Shown here piece by piece: positions 16,656-25,993 of a stretch of 64,000 bases of DNA. Each line of letters starts with the position of its first letter. Position 1 is the first letter of the stretch. A model generated the notes under the pieces. The model saw nothing but the letters and a program-made list of their open reading frames with translations. It had not been told where the DNA came from and made no database searches. The stretch is from Acidobacteriota bacterium (lineage in GTDB: Bacteria; Acidobacteriota; Thermoanaerobaculia; Multivoradales; SZUA-115): the NCBI GenBank assembly GCA_024277255.1, contig JAJRVQ010000127.1, forward strand, positions 1-64,000. Direction: 5' to 3'. Made by a program: the position numbers and the translations under genes.

Positions 16656-17351
16656 TCAAGCGAAAGCGACCCGCAGGCCCAGTCCAACCAAGAAGACTGC
16701 CACGGTCAAAACGGCGGCCACGGTAGTGGACATGCGGCCGACGACTTTGAGACCGATGAAGGTCAGGACCGCTCCCCAGATGGCGAAGGCGTCCATCCCC
16801 ACCAGCAGGGCGGTGAGCTTGGTCGAAGCATCGTCTGGAGCCAACAAGCCGAGGTTGGCGGCCGGCAAATAGTTGCGCGTCGCGGTTTGCGTGTAGGACA
16901 GAACCTCTTTGGGGAAGAGTACGATCCCCTGCAGAATCGTACTGATGATCGATGGTGCTCCGGCGTAGAGGGTCAGCGAGAACATCTGCTTGAAGGTCGG
17001 CTCAGCACCCGTCATCTTGCCGCCGAGGAAATAGACCAGAGCCAACAAAGCGGTGAACAATGCGACGAAGATCGGCACGGCGATCGGGATGGCGTAGCCA
17101 CCGATCTTCTCCTGCATGGAGACCATGCGATCGAGGTCCTCGTCCTTCAGCTCTTGGCCGCGGTCGGCCATCCTCTGTGCCGTCACCTCTCTGTAGTCAG
17201 TGCGCTGGTGGGCAATGACACCGGTGGCCATTGCAACGAGGCAGACGACGATGAACGCCACCAGCCATGTGGGTCGTTCGCGGATGGACTCAAAAGTCTT
17301 TGTGGGACTGGTCAGGACCGAGATTAAGCGACCGAAACTCGAGTTTTCCAT
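16656..17351 (-). CDS. Yip1-family membrane protein
   Basis: This 231-residue protein has about five membrane segments and starts SSFGRLISVLTSPTKTFESI, the usual opening of bacterial Yip1-domain proteins (segment 'F...SP..TF..I...P'). Membrane segments include WLVAFIVVCLVAMATGVI, IPIAVPIFVALFTALLALVY and the C-terminal STTVAAVLTVAVFLVGLGL. The function of bacterial Yip1 proteins is unknown. It lies inside the efflux operon, 87 bp downstream of the TolC gene and 22 bp upstream of the adaptor, so it may support assembly or regulation of the pump. I use the ATG at 17351, preceded by AGGGGG 10 bases upstream. Confidence 0.85.
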   Translation of the reverse strand: MENSSFGRLISVLTSPTKTFESIRERPTWLVAFIVVCLVAMATGVIAHQRTDYREVTAQRMADRGQELKDEDLDRMVSMQEKIGGYAIPIAVPIFVALFTALLALVYFLGGKMTGAEPTFKQMFSLTLYAGAPSIISTILQGIVLFPKEVLSYTQTATRNYLPAANLGLLAPDDASTKLTALLVGMDAFAIWGAVLTFIGLKVVGRMSTTVAAVLTVAVFLVGLGLRVAFA

Positions 17352-17437
17352 TGTCTGTCTACCCCCTGAGAGAAGTTCGTAGTGCGTTTCGAGGGTGCCT
17401 AGCTCGCACCTCAACTAGCTACGTCGAGCCGGCCTCC

Positions 17438-19081
17438 CTATTCCATCTCGGCGACCTGTTCGAGGACCACATTCGATTCTTCGAGCAGCATGCCGATCGA
17501 TCGGAAGTACTCGACCAAGGCTCTGCGGTAGCCGGCGATGGTGGTGACCTCGCGGCTTCGTGCCTGGGTCAAATCTTCTTGAATCTGGGTGATACGGAAG
17601 CTGGTGGACATGCCGTTTTCGTAACGCTTCTGCTCCGCTTCCAGGTTCTTCAACTGCAACTCGCGTGACACGCGCGCCGACTCGATCTGTTGCGCCGCCG
17701 AGCGCAACCCGCGAACCGCGGTGCGAACTTCGGTGCTCACCTGTTGCTCGATGGTGGACATCCGTGTCTTGCCGATGTCCAGAGCGATACCGGCCTGGGC
17801 GACGGCGGCCTTGGCATTGCGGTTCTGGATCGCGTAGCCGAAGGTGAAGCTGACCGACCAGTTGTCAAAATCGAAGCCGGTAAGTTGGTCGAAGGCATCC
17901 GAGTAGCCGCCGCTTTCGACCACCTCTTGATTGGTCTGCGGCAGGCCGGTGACAGGATCGAGGATCTGGTTGCCGTCGGGATCCAAGACCGGGACCTGGG
18001 CCAGCCGATCGCCGCCGATACCGGCGATACCGTAGGTGACTCCGAGATCGAGGCGGGGCTTGCGCTGATTCACTGCGAAGCGGCGTTCAATCTCCAGCCG
18101 CTCCAGCTCCTGTCGTTGCTGGGCCAGTTCGGGGCGATGGGCCATCGCCGTGGCGAGAGCTTCGTCGAGGTCGATTTCGCGCCGGTCGGTCTGCGGATCG
18201 GTCTCGGGGATCACCGTCAGGTCCCACATGCGGCCTTGGTTGACATTGAGCAGCTGGCGCAAAGCATCTTCGGCGTTGCCGACCCGGGTTCGGGCGAGGA
18301 TGATGCCCTCTTGGCGGGTGGCGATGGTCGCTTCGCTGGTCACCAGCTCCAGAGCGGCCATGGTGCCGACTTCGACCTGGATCTTGTTGCGCCGGTGAAG
18401 TTCCACCGCCAGTTCCAGGCTCTCTTTGGCGACCGTCTCCTGATCGCGGGCCTCGACCAGCTCCCAGTAGGCGCCTTCGACATTTTGAATCATCAGCGCC
18501 ACTTGTTGCTCGAAGAAGTCGCGGTTGGCGTCACTGCGTATGCGAGCGGTGAGAATGTTGCGTTGTGTCGCTAGCTTGCCGAGGTTGCGCAGCAGCGGCT
18601 GGGTGAAACGAAGACCGCTGGTGATGCTGTAACTCGGGTTCAGGGTATTGAACCGGCTGTTGCTTTCGTTTCTGGAACTGTTGTAGAAGCCGGCGAAGGT
18701 GGCGCCCCACGGGGTGAGCTGGCTGGCGTTGACATCGACCCTTTGCTGCTCGAAGGTCAGGACGGCGGCACCTTGGAGATCATCGGCGGTGGGCTGCGTA
18801 TTCTCGGCGGTGGAAGCGGTGGCCTGCAGCAGCGTGTCGTAGATGCTGTAGGAGCCGTCCACTGTGAGATCGAAGGAGCGCTGGTTGTAGCGTTCGATGC
18901 GCAGCGACAGGTTCTCCTCCAGCGCCATTTCGATCGCCTCGTCCAGGGTCAAGAGAATCTCATCCCCGGAGATGCGCAACGGCAACTCAGCCGTTGCCGG
19001 GACGGTGGCGTAGGTCGTTACGCCGACGAGCAGTGCGGCTACCGCGGCTTTGGGGAATCTCCAACGAAAGGTACGGTCCAT
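17438..19081 (-). CDS. TolC-family outer-membrane efflux channel
   Basis: The 547-residue protein has a signal peptide (about residues 1-31) and the TolC/OEP pattern: paired long helical hairpins (ILTLDEAIEMALEENLSL, LDEALATAMAHRPELAQQRQ) and beta strands with FTQPLLRNLGKLATQRNIL and the C-terminal segment ALVEYFRSIGMLLEESNVV. TolC forms a trimer in the outer membrane and a tunnel through the periplasm. It is the first gene of the minus-strand efflux set (TolC, Yip1, MacA-like, ATPase, permease). An insertion near residue 360-400 (DPDGNQILDPVTGLPQTNQE) is an unusual Asp/Gly-rich loop, likely extracellular. Confidence 0.92.
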   Translation of the reverse strand: MDRTFRWRFPKAAVAALLVGVTTYATVPATAELPLRISGDEILLTLDEAIEMALEENLSLRIERYNQRSFDLTVDGSYSIYDTLLQATASTAENTQPTADDLQGAAVLTFEQQRVDVNASQLTPWGATFAGFYNSSRNESNSRFNTLNPSYSITSGLRFTQPLLRNLGKLATQRNILTARIRSDANRDFFEQQVALMIQNVEGAYWELVEARDQETVAKESLELAVELHRRNKIQVEVGTMAALELVTSEATIATRQEGIILARTRVGNAEDALRQLLNVNQGRMWDLTVIPETDPQTDRREIDLDEALATAMAHRPELAQQRQELERLEIERRFAVNQRKPRLDLGVTYGIAGIGGDRLAQVPVLDPDGNQILDPVTGLPQTNQEVVESGGYSDAFDQLTGFDFDNWSVSFTFGYAIQNRNAKAAVAQAGIALDIGKTRMSTIEQQVSTEVRTAVRGLRSAAQQIESARVSRELQLKNLEAEQKRYENGMSTSFRITQIQEDLTQARSREVTTIAGYRRALVEYFRSIGMLLEESNVVLEQVAEME

Positions 19082-19163
19082 GGTTCTAGGCCCTCATTCA
19101 GCTCTTTGGTCAAAGGCGCGATAGCGTCGCCTCGACAGGTTGTACGTTGCAAGTGGGCAAAGG

Positions 19164-20186
19164 TTACCGCTTCGGCGCCTCTAGCTCCAGTTCTCCGGGG
19201 AAGTGGCAGGCGACTCGGTGGTTGGGGTGCTGTTGGGAGTTGGCGGCCAGCGGCGGGCGTTGCCAACTGCACCTGTCGCGGGCGATCGGGCAACGTGGGT
19301 GGAAAGGGCAGCCCGGAGGAGGAGCGGCGGCGTTTCCCGGCTCGCCCAAGAGAGAGATTCGGCGCCGTCGTTGCCCCGGATCCAGCGTTGGTATCGCCGA
19401 AAGCAAAGCCGTAGTGTACGGGTGAGCGGGTTGCGAAAAGAGCCTTCCGCGCTCGCCGATCTCGACGATCCTGCCCAGGTACATGACGGCGATCCGGTCG
19501 GCGGTGCGCTCGATCAAGGCCAGGTCATGGCCGATGAAGAGCATGGCGAGCCCCAGCTGGTTGCGCAGATCGGCCAGCAGGTTGAGGATCTGGGCTCGCA
19601 CCGAGATATCGAGGGCGGAGACAGGTTCGTCGGCGATGACGATCTCCGGATTGGTGGCCAGAGCCCGGGCGATGCCGATTCTCTGTCGCTGCCCACCGGA
19701 GAACTCGTGCGGCAGCCGCTGCGCAGCGCTGTCCGGCAGTTCGACTTGGGACAGCAGCTCCGAGACTCGCTGCGGCAGTTCAGCTCGCGACGCTAAGCGA
19801 TGGACGATGATCGGTTCGGCCAGGATCCTACCCACCCGGTGGCGAGGGTTGAGCGAGGCGAATGGATCCTGAAAGATCATCTGAAAGTGGCGCCGCTGGC
19901 GGCGTAGCTCACGCCCGCTGAACGTCGACAGATCTCGGCCGCGGAACAGCACCTCGCCGGCCGTCGGTTCGATCAAGCGCAGCAGGGCTCTGGCCAGCGT
20001 GGTCTTGCCGGAGCCGGATTCGCCGACCAGTGCCACAATTTCGCCCCGGCGCAGTTCGAGGTCGGCACCGTCCACCGCGCGCACCACGGCTCCACCGTGT
20101 CGCAAGGCACTGCCTTGAGACGGAAAATGAACTTTGACCGCGCGCGCTTCGAGCAACGGCGCCATCGCTGTGTCAGAGTCGCTCAC
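19164..20186 (-). CDS. Oligopeptide/dipeptide ABC transporter ATP-binding protein, OppF type
   Basis: The 340-residue ATPase has Walker [18 protein letters not shown]-loop MIFQDPFASLNPRH, signature FSGGQRQRIGIARAL and Walker B EIVIADEPVSALD. The C-terminal extension [17 protein letters not shown] is diagnostic for the oligopeptide/dipeptide/nickel branch and, with its cysteines, can bind an Fe-S cluster in relatives. It pairs with the OppD-type ATPase upstream, overlapping it by 4 bases (ATGA). No permease (OppB/C) or binding protein (OppA) is in the window, so the transported substrate is not settled. Confidence 0.9.
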   Translation of the reverse strand: MSDSDTAMAPLLEARAVKVHFPSQGSALRHGGAVVRAVDGADLELRRGEIVALVGESGSGKTTLARALLRLIEPTAGEVLFRGRDLSTFSGRELRRQRRHFQMIFQDPFASLNPRHRVGRILAEPIIVHRLASRAELPQRVSELLSQVELPDSAAQRLPHEFSGGQRQRIGIARALATNPEIVIADEPVSALDISVRAQILNLLADLRNQLGLAMLFIGHDLALIERTADRIAVMYLGRIVEIGERGRLFSQPAHPYTTALLSAIPTLDPGQRRRRISLLGEPGNAAAPPPGCPFHPRCPIARDRCSWQRPPLAANSQQHPNHRVACHFPGELELEAPKR

Positions 20187-21268
20187 TGCACTTCGCCCGC
20201 GGCGGCATCCGGCGAGGTGGGGCGGACTTCTCCACCATCCCGGCCTGCCGGTGGGCTGCTGTACAGCCAGCAGCGCACCTGACGCCCGGTCTCTCTGTTC
20301 TCATCCTCCCGTGGCGCCAATTCGGGGGACTCTGTGGTGCAGGGGGCGAAGCTGACGTCGCAGCGGGGATGGAAAGGGCATCCCGGGGGCAGTGCCGCCG
20401 GTTCAGGTACTTGCCCCGGAATGGTCGGCAGCGCCCCTAGCTCCGCCATTGAAGCGGATGGTGAACCGCTCAGCTTCGGGGAGGCGGCAAGCAGCGCCCG
20501 GGTATAGGGGTGCGCGGGCTCGGCGAACAGCGCATCCACCGAAGCGGTTTCCACCAGCTCTCCGGCGTACATCACCATCGCCCGATCGCAGGTCTGTGCC
20601 ACCACGCCTAGATCATGAGTGACCAGGAGCACGCAGAGGCCGAGTTCCTCTCTCAGCCGCGACAGAAGTTCGAGGATTTCAGCCTGCACCGTGACGTCGA
20701 GAGCGGTGGTTGGTTCGTCGGCGATGAGCAGTTTTGGCTCGCCGGCCAGCGCCATGGCGAGGACGACCCGCTGGCGTTGGCCGCCGGAGAGTTGGTGCGG
20801 GTAGGCAGCGAGGCGTTGTACCGGGTTGGGCATGGCGACGCGTTCGAGGAGCTTTGCGGCCTGCTCTCTAGCTTGGCGACGAGAGGTGCGGCGGTGAGCG
20901 CGAAGGACCTCCGCGAGCTGGAATCCGATCGAGTAGGCGGGATCCAGCGCAGTCATCGGCTCTTGGAAGACCATGCCGATCGAGCTGCCGCGAATCTCTC
21001 TCAGCCGCCGCGGTGTGGCGCTCAGCAAATTCTCGCCGTCGAGTTCCACCCGCCCCCCGACCGTGGCTCCCGCCGGAAGCAGGCCGATCAAGGCCAGCGC
21101 GGAGATGCTCTTTCCGGCTCCCGACTCGCCGACCAGTGCCACCGCCTCGCCCGCCTCGAGTTCGAACGACAGACCGCGAACCACCTGAACCGTTGCGCCG
21201 GCGCCGCCGACCTCACCACGCGCAGGTAGCTCTACCGTCAGCTTCTCCGCCGCCAGCAGCGGCTTCAT
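20183..21268 (-). CDS. Oligopeptide/dipeptide ABC transporter ATP-binding protein, OppD type
   Basis: This 361-residue ATPase has Walker [20 protein letters not shown]-loop [16 protein letters not shown], signature [15 protein letters not shown], Walker [20 protein letters not shown] and the oligopeptide-family tail [15 protein letters not shown]. It forms a heterodimer with the OppF-type neighbour to power peptide import. The ATG at 21268 overlaps the pepA stop by 4 bases, so pepA, oppD and oppF are coupled in translation. An earlier in-frame start at 21292 would run into pepA and is less likely. Confidence 0.9.
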   Translation of the reverse strand: MKPLLAAEKLTVELPARGEVGGAGATVQVVRGLSFELEAGEAVALVGESGAGKSISALALIGLLPAGATVGGRVELDGENLLSATPRRLREIRGSSIGMVFQEPMTALDPAYSIGFQLAEVLRAHRRTSRRQAREQAAKLLERVAMPNPVQRLAAYPHQLSGGQRQRVVLAMALAGEPKLLIADEPTTALDVTVQAEILELLSRLREELGLCVLLVTHDLGVVAQTCDRAMVMYAGELVETASVDALFAEPAHPYTRALLAASPKLSGSPSASMAELGALPTIPGQVPEPAALPPGCPFHPRCDVSFAPCTTESPELAPREDENRETGRQVRCWLYSSPPAGRDGGEVRPTSPDAAAGEVQ

Positions 21269-22752
21269 TCGCGGCAGAGATTGCGCAGCCAATCGACGGT
21301 GAACGGTACCGAATAGCCGGTGGCACCGCGCGCACCGCTGCCATTCTTCGCGTCCGTGGCGCAGGGGCCGGCGATATCGATGTGGACCCAGCGGTCATGC
21401 GATCCCACGAACTGGCCGAGGAAGGCGGCTGCCGTGCTCGCCGCTCCCCAGCGGCCGCCGGTGTTTTTCAGCTCGGCATAGTTGCCGCGCATCGGTTCTA
21501 GATACTCGGGCCAGAAGGGCATGCGCCAAAGCCGCTCGCCGCTGCGCTGGGCGGCGGCGAGCAAACCTTCGGCGAGATGATCGTTGGGGGTGAAGATGCC
21601 CGCCGCCAGGTGGCCCAAGGCGATGACACAGGCGCCGGTCAAGGTCGAGAACTCCAGCAACCAGTCCGGCTCTTCCTCGACAGCCCAGGCCAGCGTGTCG
21701 GCGAGAACGATCCGCCCTTCAGCGTCGGTGTTGATGATCTCGACCGATTTTCCGTTGTAGCAGCGCAGGATGTCGCCCGGTCTGTAGGAGCCCCCGTCCG
21801 GCATGTTCTCGGCCAGCGCCAAGTAGGCACGCAGGCGAATCGGCAGCTTGAGTTCAGCCACCGCGCGAACGATGCCGAGCACCGTGCAGGCGCCGCATTT
21901 GTCGAACTTCATCTCTTCCATGCTAGCGGAAGGTTTCAGCGAAATGCCTCCGGTGTCAAAAGTGATGCCCTTGCCGACCAGCGCCACGGTGGGACCCTCG
22001 CTCCCCAGGTCGATGCGCACGATCCGCGGTGGGTACTTCGACCCGCCGCCCACGGCCAGCATCCCATTCATTCCCCGGCTCTTGAGTTCATCCGCGCCGA
22101 GGACGGAGATGGTGGCCCCGGTGAACTCGGCGAGCTCGTGTGCCTGTTCCTCCATCCACTCGGGTTGAGCGATATTCGCCGGTGTGTTGCCGAGCGTGCG
22201 GCTCAACTCCATGCCGTCGGCGACCGCGTCCGCCGTGGAGAGAGCCTTCTCCCAGGTTTGCTGGTCGGCGGCCGGAGGCACCAGTTTGATCCGGGTCAAG
22301 CAAGAGCGCGACTCGTCGCCGGTCAGAAACTGACGGTAGCGATAGGTTGCCGCGCGAAGTTGACGTAGAACCCTTTCCGCGCTCTCTGCACCGCGCGTGG
22401 TCTCGTGGTCTGGTAGCCTGAGCGCCAATTGTTCGAGGCCGTGGGCTAGGGCATCGTCGATAGCCGATTGCAACCAACGATCCAGCTTGAAGCGATCCAG
22501 CTCATCGCGCTTGCCAAGACCGCGCAGCGCTAGCACGGTTATCGGCGAGTCTTCGACTTCAACACCGGTTTCGATGCATCGCCCCCTGCGCGCCGTCCAT
22601 CCCGAGCGTGTGGCCAGACGGTTGGCCGAGTCCACCAAAGCCTCAGGCAGGTCGTCGGCGGCGGGGAGTTCGCCCTCAAAAACTCCAATCAACAGGAGGT
22701 CCGCCCGAGTCTCGGTCGGCGCGGTAATCGCCAGATCTGCCATCTCATTCAT
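21265..22752 (-). CDS. pepA: Leucyl aminopeptidase (M17 family)
   Basis: M17 aminopeptidases are cytoplasmic two-metal enzymes that remove N-terminal residues from peptides. The catalytic C-terminal domain shows LVGKGITFDTGGISLKPS, EMKFDKCGACTVLG and the signature NTDAEGRIVLADTLAWA, containing the metal and bicarbonate-site residues. It is about 495 residues, as expected. I use the ATG at 22752, 11 bases after AAGGAG; ATGs at 22761 (too close to that site) and 22743 are alternatives. Coupling to oppD/oppF by a 4-base overlap suggests that imported peptides are degraded by this enzyme. Confidence 0.94.
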   Translation of the reverse strand: MNEMADLAITAPTETRADLLLIGVFEGELPAADDLPEALVDSANRLATRSGWTARRGRCIETGVEVEDSPITVLALRGLGKRDELDRFKLDRWLQSAIDDALAHGLEQLALRLPDHETTRGAESAERVLRQLRAATYRYRQFLTGDESRSCLTRIKLVPPAADQQTWEKALSTADAVADGMELSRTLGNTPANIAQPEWMEEQAHELAEFTGATISVLGADELKSRGMNGMLAVGGGSKYPPRIVRIDLGSEGPTVALVGKGITFDTGGISLKPSASMEEMKFDKCGACTVLGIVRAVAELKLPIRLRAYLALAENMPDGGSYRPGDILRCYNGKSVEIINTDAEGRIVLADTLAWAVEEEPDWLLEFSTLTGACVIALGHLAAGIFTPNDHLAEGLLAAAQRSGERLWRMPFWPEYLEPMRGNYAELKNTGGRWGAASTAAAFLGQFVGSHDRWVHIDIAGPCATDAKNGSGARGATGYSVPFTVDWLRNLCRE

Positions 22753-22938
22753 GCTTACCATGTCTCCTTAGTGCCGCAACAGGCTTCCGGCGGGGCGAAA
22801 CTCTTCGTGGGTCTAGGCGCCGCGCGACCTCAAGCTGACCTCGGCGAGCCAGATGAGTGAAAGAGCACGTGGCGCGCTATGCTATACCTTCTTGCGCTAA
22901 TCGTCTTGCGCCCTGATCAGTCTTCCACTTAGCTTGCG

Positions 22939-24984
22939 ATGAACGACAACTCGCTGCCCGGACTTCTCGCTGGTCCATTCACCTTCCTGCAACCCGACTG
23001 CGGGGAGTTCGAACGTCTCTTCGGTGCTGGGCTGAGTGCTCTGCCCCATCCGCAACGGATTTTCCTCGAAGACGAAGAGGCGACCCCTTTCGAAGGCTTC
23101 CCGGTGTTGAATTCAGCCGGGGCTCAGGATCTTCGCCAAGCTCTCGAAGAGTTCATTTACGCGGAAGAAGAACTGCAAGTGGTGGCGGTGCGGCGTCAGC
23201 GCTTCGAGCGCGATCGGCACAGCGAAGCTTGGCAACTCTACCGCCGATTGCTGCGCCGCGCCGTGGAGAATGCGACTCTGTCGAGCTATGGGCGCCGCTA
23301 TCCGTCCATTTTTTGGCTGGCGCACTCGTTGGATGTCGCTCGCCTGCTCAAGGAAACACCGCGACGGGTGGTGCGACTAGACCTCGAAGTTGGGCGCTCG
23401 GAAGGGCGGAGAATCAAGTACAGGGTCTTCGACAAGTTCCTCGACCGAGCGCAAGCTGCCAGTCAGGAGACACTGCGCAGCCTCGGACCGCACGACCATG
23501 AAGCGGCACAAGATTTCACCAATACCCTGCTGCGCCAGTTGGCGGAGAACGTTCTCATCTTCACCGAGGATCATGTCAGTTCCGATCTACGGGAGCTTTC
23601 CGCTTATCTGAGTGGCTATCTCGACCTTGACGCCGGTGACTTCTTGCGGCGCTTTCAGGAACTTCATCTCTGGCACGAACAACTGTTGGTTTCAGAGCCC
23701 GAATTGGCGGTGCTGACGCAGAGCGTCTTGGGTCTTGAGGAAGGACATGACCCGCGTATCGCCCTCTTTCGTCGTGGCTACTCTCGCTACCTGGCCAGTC
23801 GCCCCGACTACGATCCGCTCAGTTTGCTCTCTTCGCCGCAGATCGAGCACTGGGAAAAGCTTCTCGATCAGCTGAAGAGGTTCGAGATCTTGCGGGCTCT
23901 GCGCCGGCAGATCTTGCCGGTGTCGATCGAGAAGGATCGCCAGATCTATCTCCCGAACCCGGGGGACCAACCGTTGAAGGGCAGGCGAGAAATCGTCTTT
24001 TCTCCCTCGACGCGGCCTCTCGACTTCGCCTCCCCCTGGGTGATCGATCCGGTGGTGCACCGGCACGGTCTGATCTACGACGTCACCGACTTCTCTCGCG
24101 TCGTGTCGCAGATGCGGCGTACCGGCAGGGATGCGCAGGAGCATGGTTATCGGATGATGTTCCGCTTCCAGCGCCAGGTGAACCTTCTGGCCCGCCAGTA
24201 CAAGCTCAAGTTGGAGAAGTTCCTCGGCGACGGTGCCTTCTTCACCAGCCGTCATCCGCTCCTTCTGGTCGCCTGCGCGGTTCGTCTGCAACGGACCTAT
24301 ATCTCCTTCCTCAAACAGGGACTGCCCTTTGATTGCGGCCTGCGGATGGGGCTGAACTCTAGCCACTACCGTCTGATGCCGATCCACACGCCGGGCGAAT
24401 CCGACCTACCGCGCTACGACTTTTTCGGTCACGGCGTGGTCGAGCTGTCGCGATTGACCAGCGGCAAGACGGAAGAGAAACTCGAAGCGATTCAAAACCT
24501 GATGATCAGCCGCGGTTATCCGGCGGAAACGGTGCACCGCTTCTTCGCTCCCCTGGTCGGCCCGGACAGCCGCAAACCGCAGGCGGCGGGCCAGCAGTCA
24601 TCGGGCCTCGGCGGTGGCATCTCGCATGACTCTCCACCGCCGTTTTCTGCCGTTCTCAACGGCAATGGAATGTTGGTCAACGAGGGGATTGTGGCCACGG
24701 CTGATCTGGTGGCGCAGCTGGATGATGCGCTGGGCAGCCGACTGCTCTACCAAACGCGGCTGCGCGACCTTCCGTACGTCATGGTGCCCATCGATGACAA
24801 GAAGCGATTACTCTTCGTTGGAATCCGCAAACTCGGTGTGGCCAGGCTCAAGGGACTCGATGACCTGACGGTCTACGAACTGGTGGATGGTGGCAGTCTC
24901 GGCACCCTCAACCTGCGCCCGCTGCGGCGGCGACGGCTCATCGCCGCCTTGGACGAATTGACCCAACAGGAACTCGGCCGGTAG
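22939..24984 (+). CDS. Protein with divergent class III nucleotide cyclase-like domain
   Basis: I do not recognise the 681-residue protein as a whole. Residues about 378-510 resemble a class III adenylyl/guanylyl cyclase domain: LIYDVTDFSRVV (first metal Asp, D381), EKFLGDGAFF (GDG with second metal Asp at 431 and a preceding Lys), DCGLRMGLNSS, and YDFFGHGVVELSRL, the counterpart of the usual 'YDVIGDAVNLAARL'. The position normally held by the transition-state Asn is Glu here, though the Arg five residues later (R505) is kept. The N-terminal 370 residues look helical and do not match a sensor domain I know; the C-terminal 100 are unassigned. No membrane segment is seen. It is flanked by pepA (divergent) and purC. 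Confidence 0.65.
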   Translation: MNDNSLPGLLAGPFTFLQPDCGEFERLFGAGLSALPHPQRIFLEDEEATPFEGFPVLNSAGAQDLRQALEEFIYAEEELQVVAVRRQRFERDRHSEAWQLYRRLLRRAVENATLSSYGRRYPSIFWLAHSLDVARLLKETPRRVVRLDLEVGRSEGRRIKYRVFDKFLDRAQAASQETLRSLGPHDHEAAQDFTNTLLRQLAENVLIFTEDHVSSDLRELSAYLSGYLDLDAGDFLRRFQELHLWHEQLLVSEPELAVLTQSVLGLEEGHDPRIALFRRGYSRYLASRPDYDPLSLLSSPQIEHWEKLLDQLKRFEILRALRRQILPVSIEKDRQIYLPNPGDQPLKGRREIVFSPSTRPLDFASPWVIDPVVHRHGLIYDVTDFSRVVSQMRRTGRDAQEHGYRMMFRFQRQVNLLARQYKLKLEKFLGDGAFFTSRHPLLLVACAVRLQRTYISFLKQGLPFDCGLRMGLNSSHYRLMPIHTPGESDLPRYDFFGHGVVELSRLTSGKTEEKLEAIQNLMISRGYPAETVHRFFAPLVGPDSRKPQAAGQQSSGLGGGISHDSPPPFSAVLNGNGMLVNEGIVATADLVAQLDDALGSRLLYQTRLRDLPYVMVPIDDKKRLLFVGIRKLGVARLKGLDDLTVYELVDGGSLGTLNLRPLRRRRLIAALDELTQQELGR

Positions 24985-25059
24985 CTTGCGCTACCCGGCG
25001 AGCGATGAGAGGCTGCGCAGTCGGAAAGGCGCGGTCGTAGAACTGAGATCCGAGGAGAG

Positions 25060-25989
25060 ATGATGGGGGCAGAGATGGCGCAACGCGTTGGTACGCAATG
25101 TGTGACGACAACCCAACTGCCCGGCTTGCCGGCGCCGAAGCGCGGCAAGGTGCGGGATGTCTATGACCTGGGCGAGACGCTGCTGATCATCGCTACCGAT
25201 CGGCTGTCAGCCTACGATTGGGTCCTCTCGCCGGGGATTGCGGGCAAGGGCAAGATCCTCAACCAGCTGTCGAACTTCTGGTTTGAACAACTGGCAGGAA
25301 TCGTTCCCAACCACATCTTGGCCACCGAGGTCGACGACTTTCCTAGCGAGTTGGCGGCACACCGCGATCGGTTGGCGGGTCGATCGGTTCTCGTCCGCAA
25401 GGCTCGGGTAGTTCCCTTCGAGTGCGTGGCGAGGGGCTATCTAGCGGGCAGCGGTTTCCGCGAGTACGTCGAGAGTCAAGCGGTGTGCGGACTGCCGCTG
25501 CCGGAAGGGTTGCTTCGCGCCAGCCGGTTGCCTTCGCCGATCTTCACCCCCGCGACCAAGGCGGAGGAAGGCCACGACGAGAACGTCTCCTTCGAAGTGA
25601 TGGCGCGGGGTGCCGGCCAGGAGCTTGCCGAACGACTGCGCTCGCTGACCCTCGAACTCTACAGCCGTGGCGCCAAGCTGGCGGCCGAACGGGGCATGAT
25701 CCTGGCGGACACCAAGTTCGAGTTTGGCCACGGCGAGGACGGTGAGTTGATGTTGATCGACGAAGTGCTCACCCCGGACTCGTCCCGCTATTGGGATGTT
25801 CACGGTTGGACTCCCGGCACCGAGCCGGTCTCCTTCGACAAGCAGTTTGTCCGCAACTGGCTCGACACCACCGGCTGGGACAAGAATTCCCCGCCGCCCG
25901 AGTTGCCGCCGGATGTCGTCGAGGGCACCCTGTCGCGCTACCTGGAGGCCTTCCAGCGCATCACGGGGCGCGAGCCGATTCTCGACTGA
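25060..25989 (+). CDS. purC: Phosphoribosylaminoimidazole-succinocarboxamide synthase
   Basis: PurC (SAICAR synthase) joins aspartate to CAIR in purine biosynthesis using ATP. The sequence shows the family motifs KRGKVRDVYDLGE, LIIATDRLSAYDWVL, PFECVARGYLAGSGFREY, LADTKFEFGH and LIDEVLTPDSSRYW. At 309 residues it belongs to the longer, eukaryote-like form (about 300), not the 240-residue E. coli form. The ribosome site GAGGAG is just before two adjacent ATGs (25060, 25063). It ends 4 bp before the convergent MCE gene. No other pur genes are nearby. Confidence 0.95.
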   Translation: MMGAEMAQRVGTQCVTTTQLPGLPAPKRGKVRDVYDLGETLLIIATDRLSAYDWVLSPGIAGKGKILNQLSNFWFEQLAGIVPNHILATEVDDFPSELAAHRDRLAGRSVLVRKARVVPFECVARGYLAGSGFREYVESQAVCGLPLPEGLLRASRLPSPIFTPATKAEEGHDENVSFEVMARGAGQELAERLRSLTLELYSRGAKLAAERGMILADTKFEFGHGEDGELMLIDEVLTPDSSRYWDVHGWTPGTEPVSFDKQFVRNWLDTTGWDKNSPPPELPPDVVEGTLSRYLEAFQRITGREPILD

Positions 25990-25993
25990 AGGC

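Noticed and set aside
22883-22888. TATACC as the -10 of the cyclase-like gene
   Set aside because: It has a TG-like extension but no -35 at a usable distance; the match is weak.
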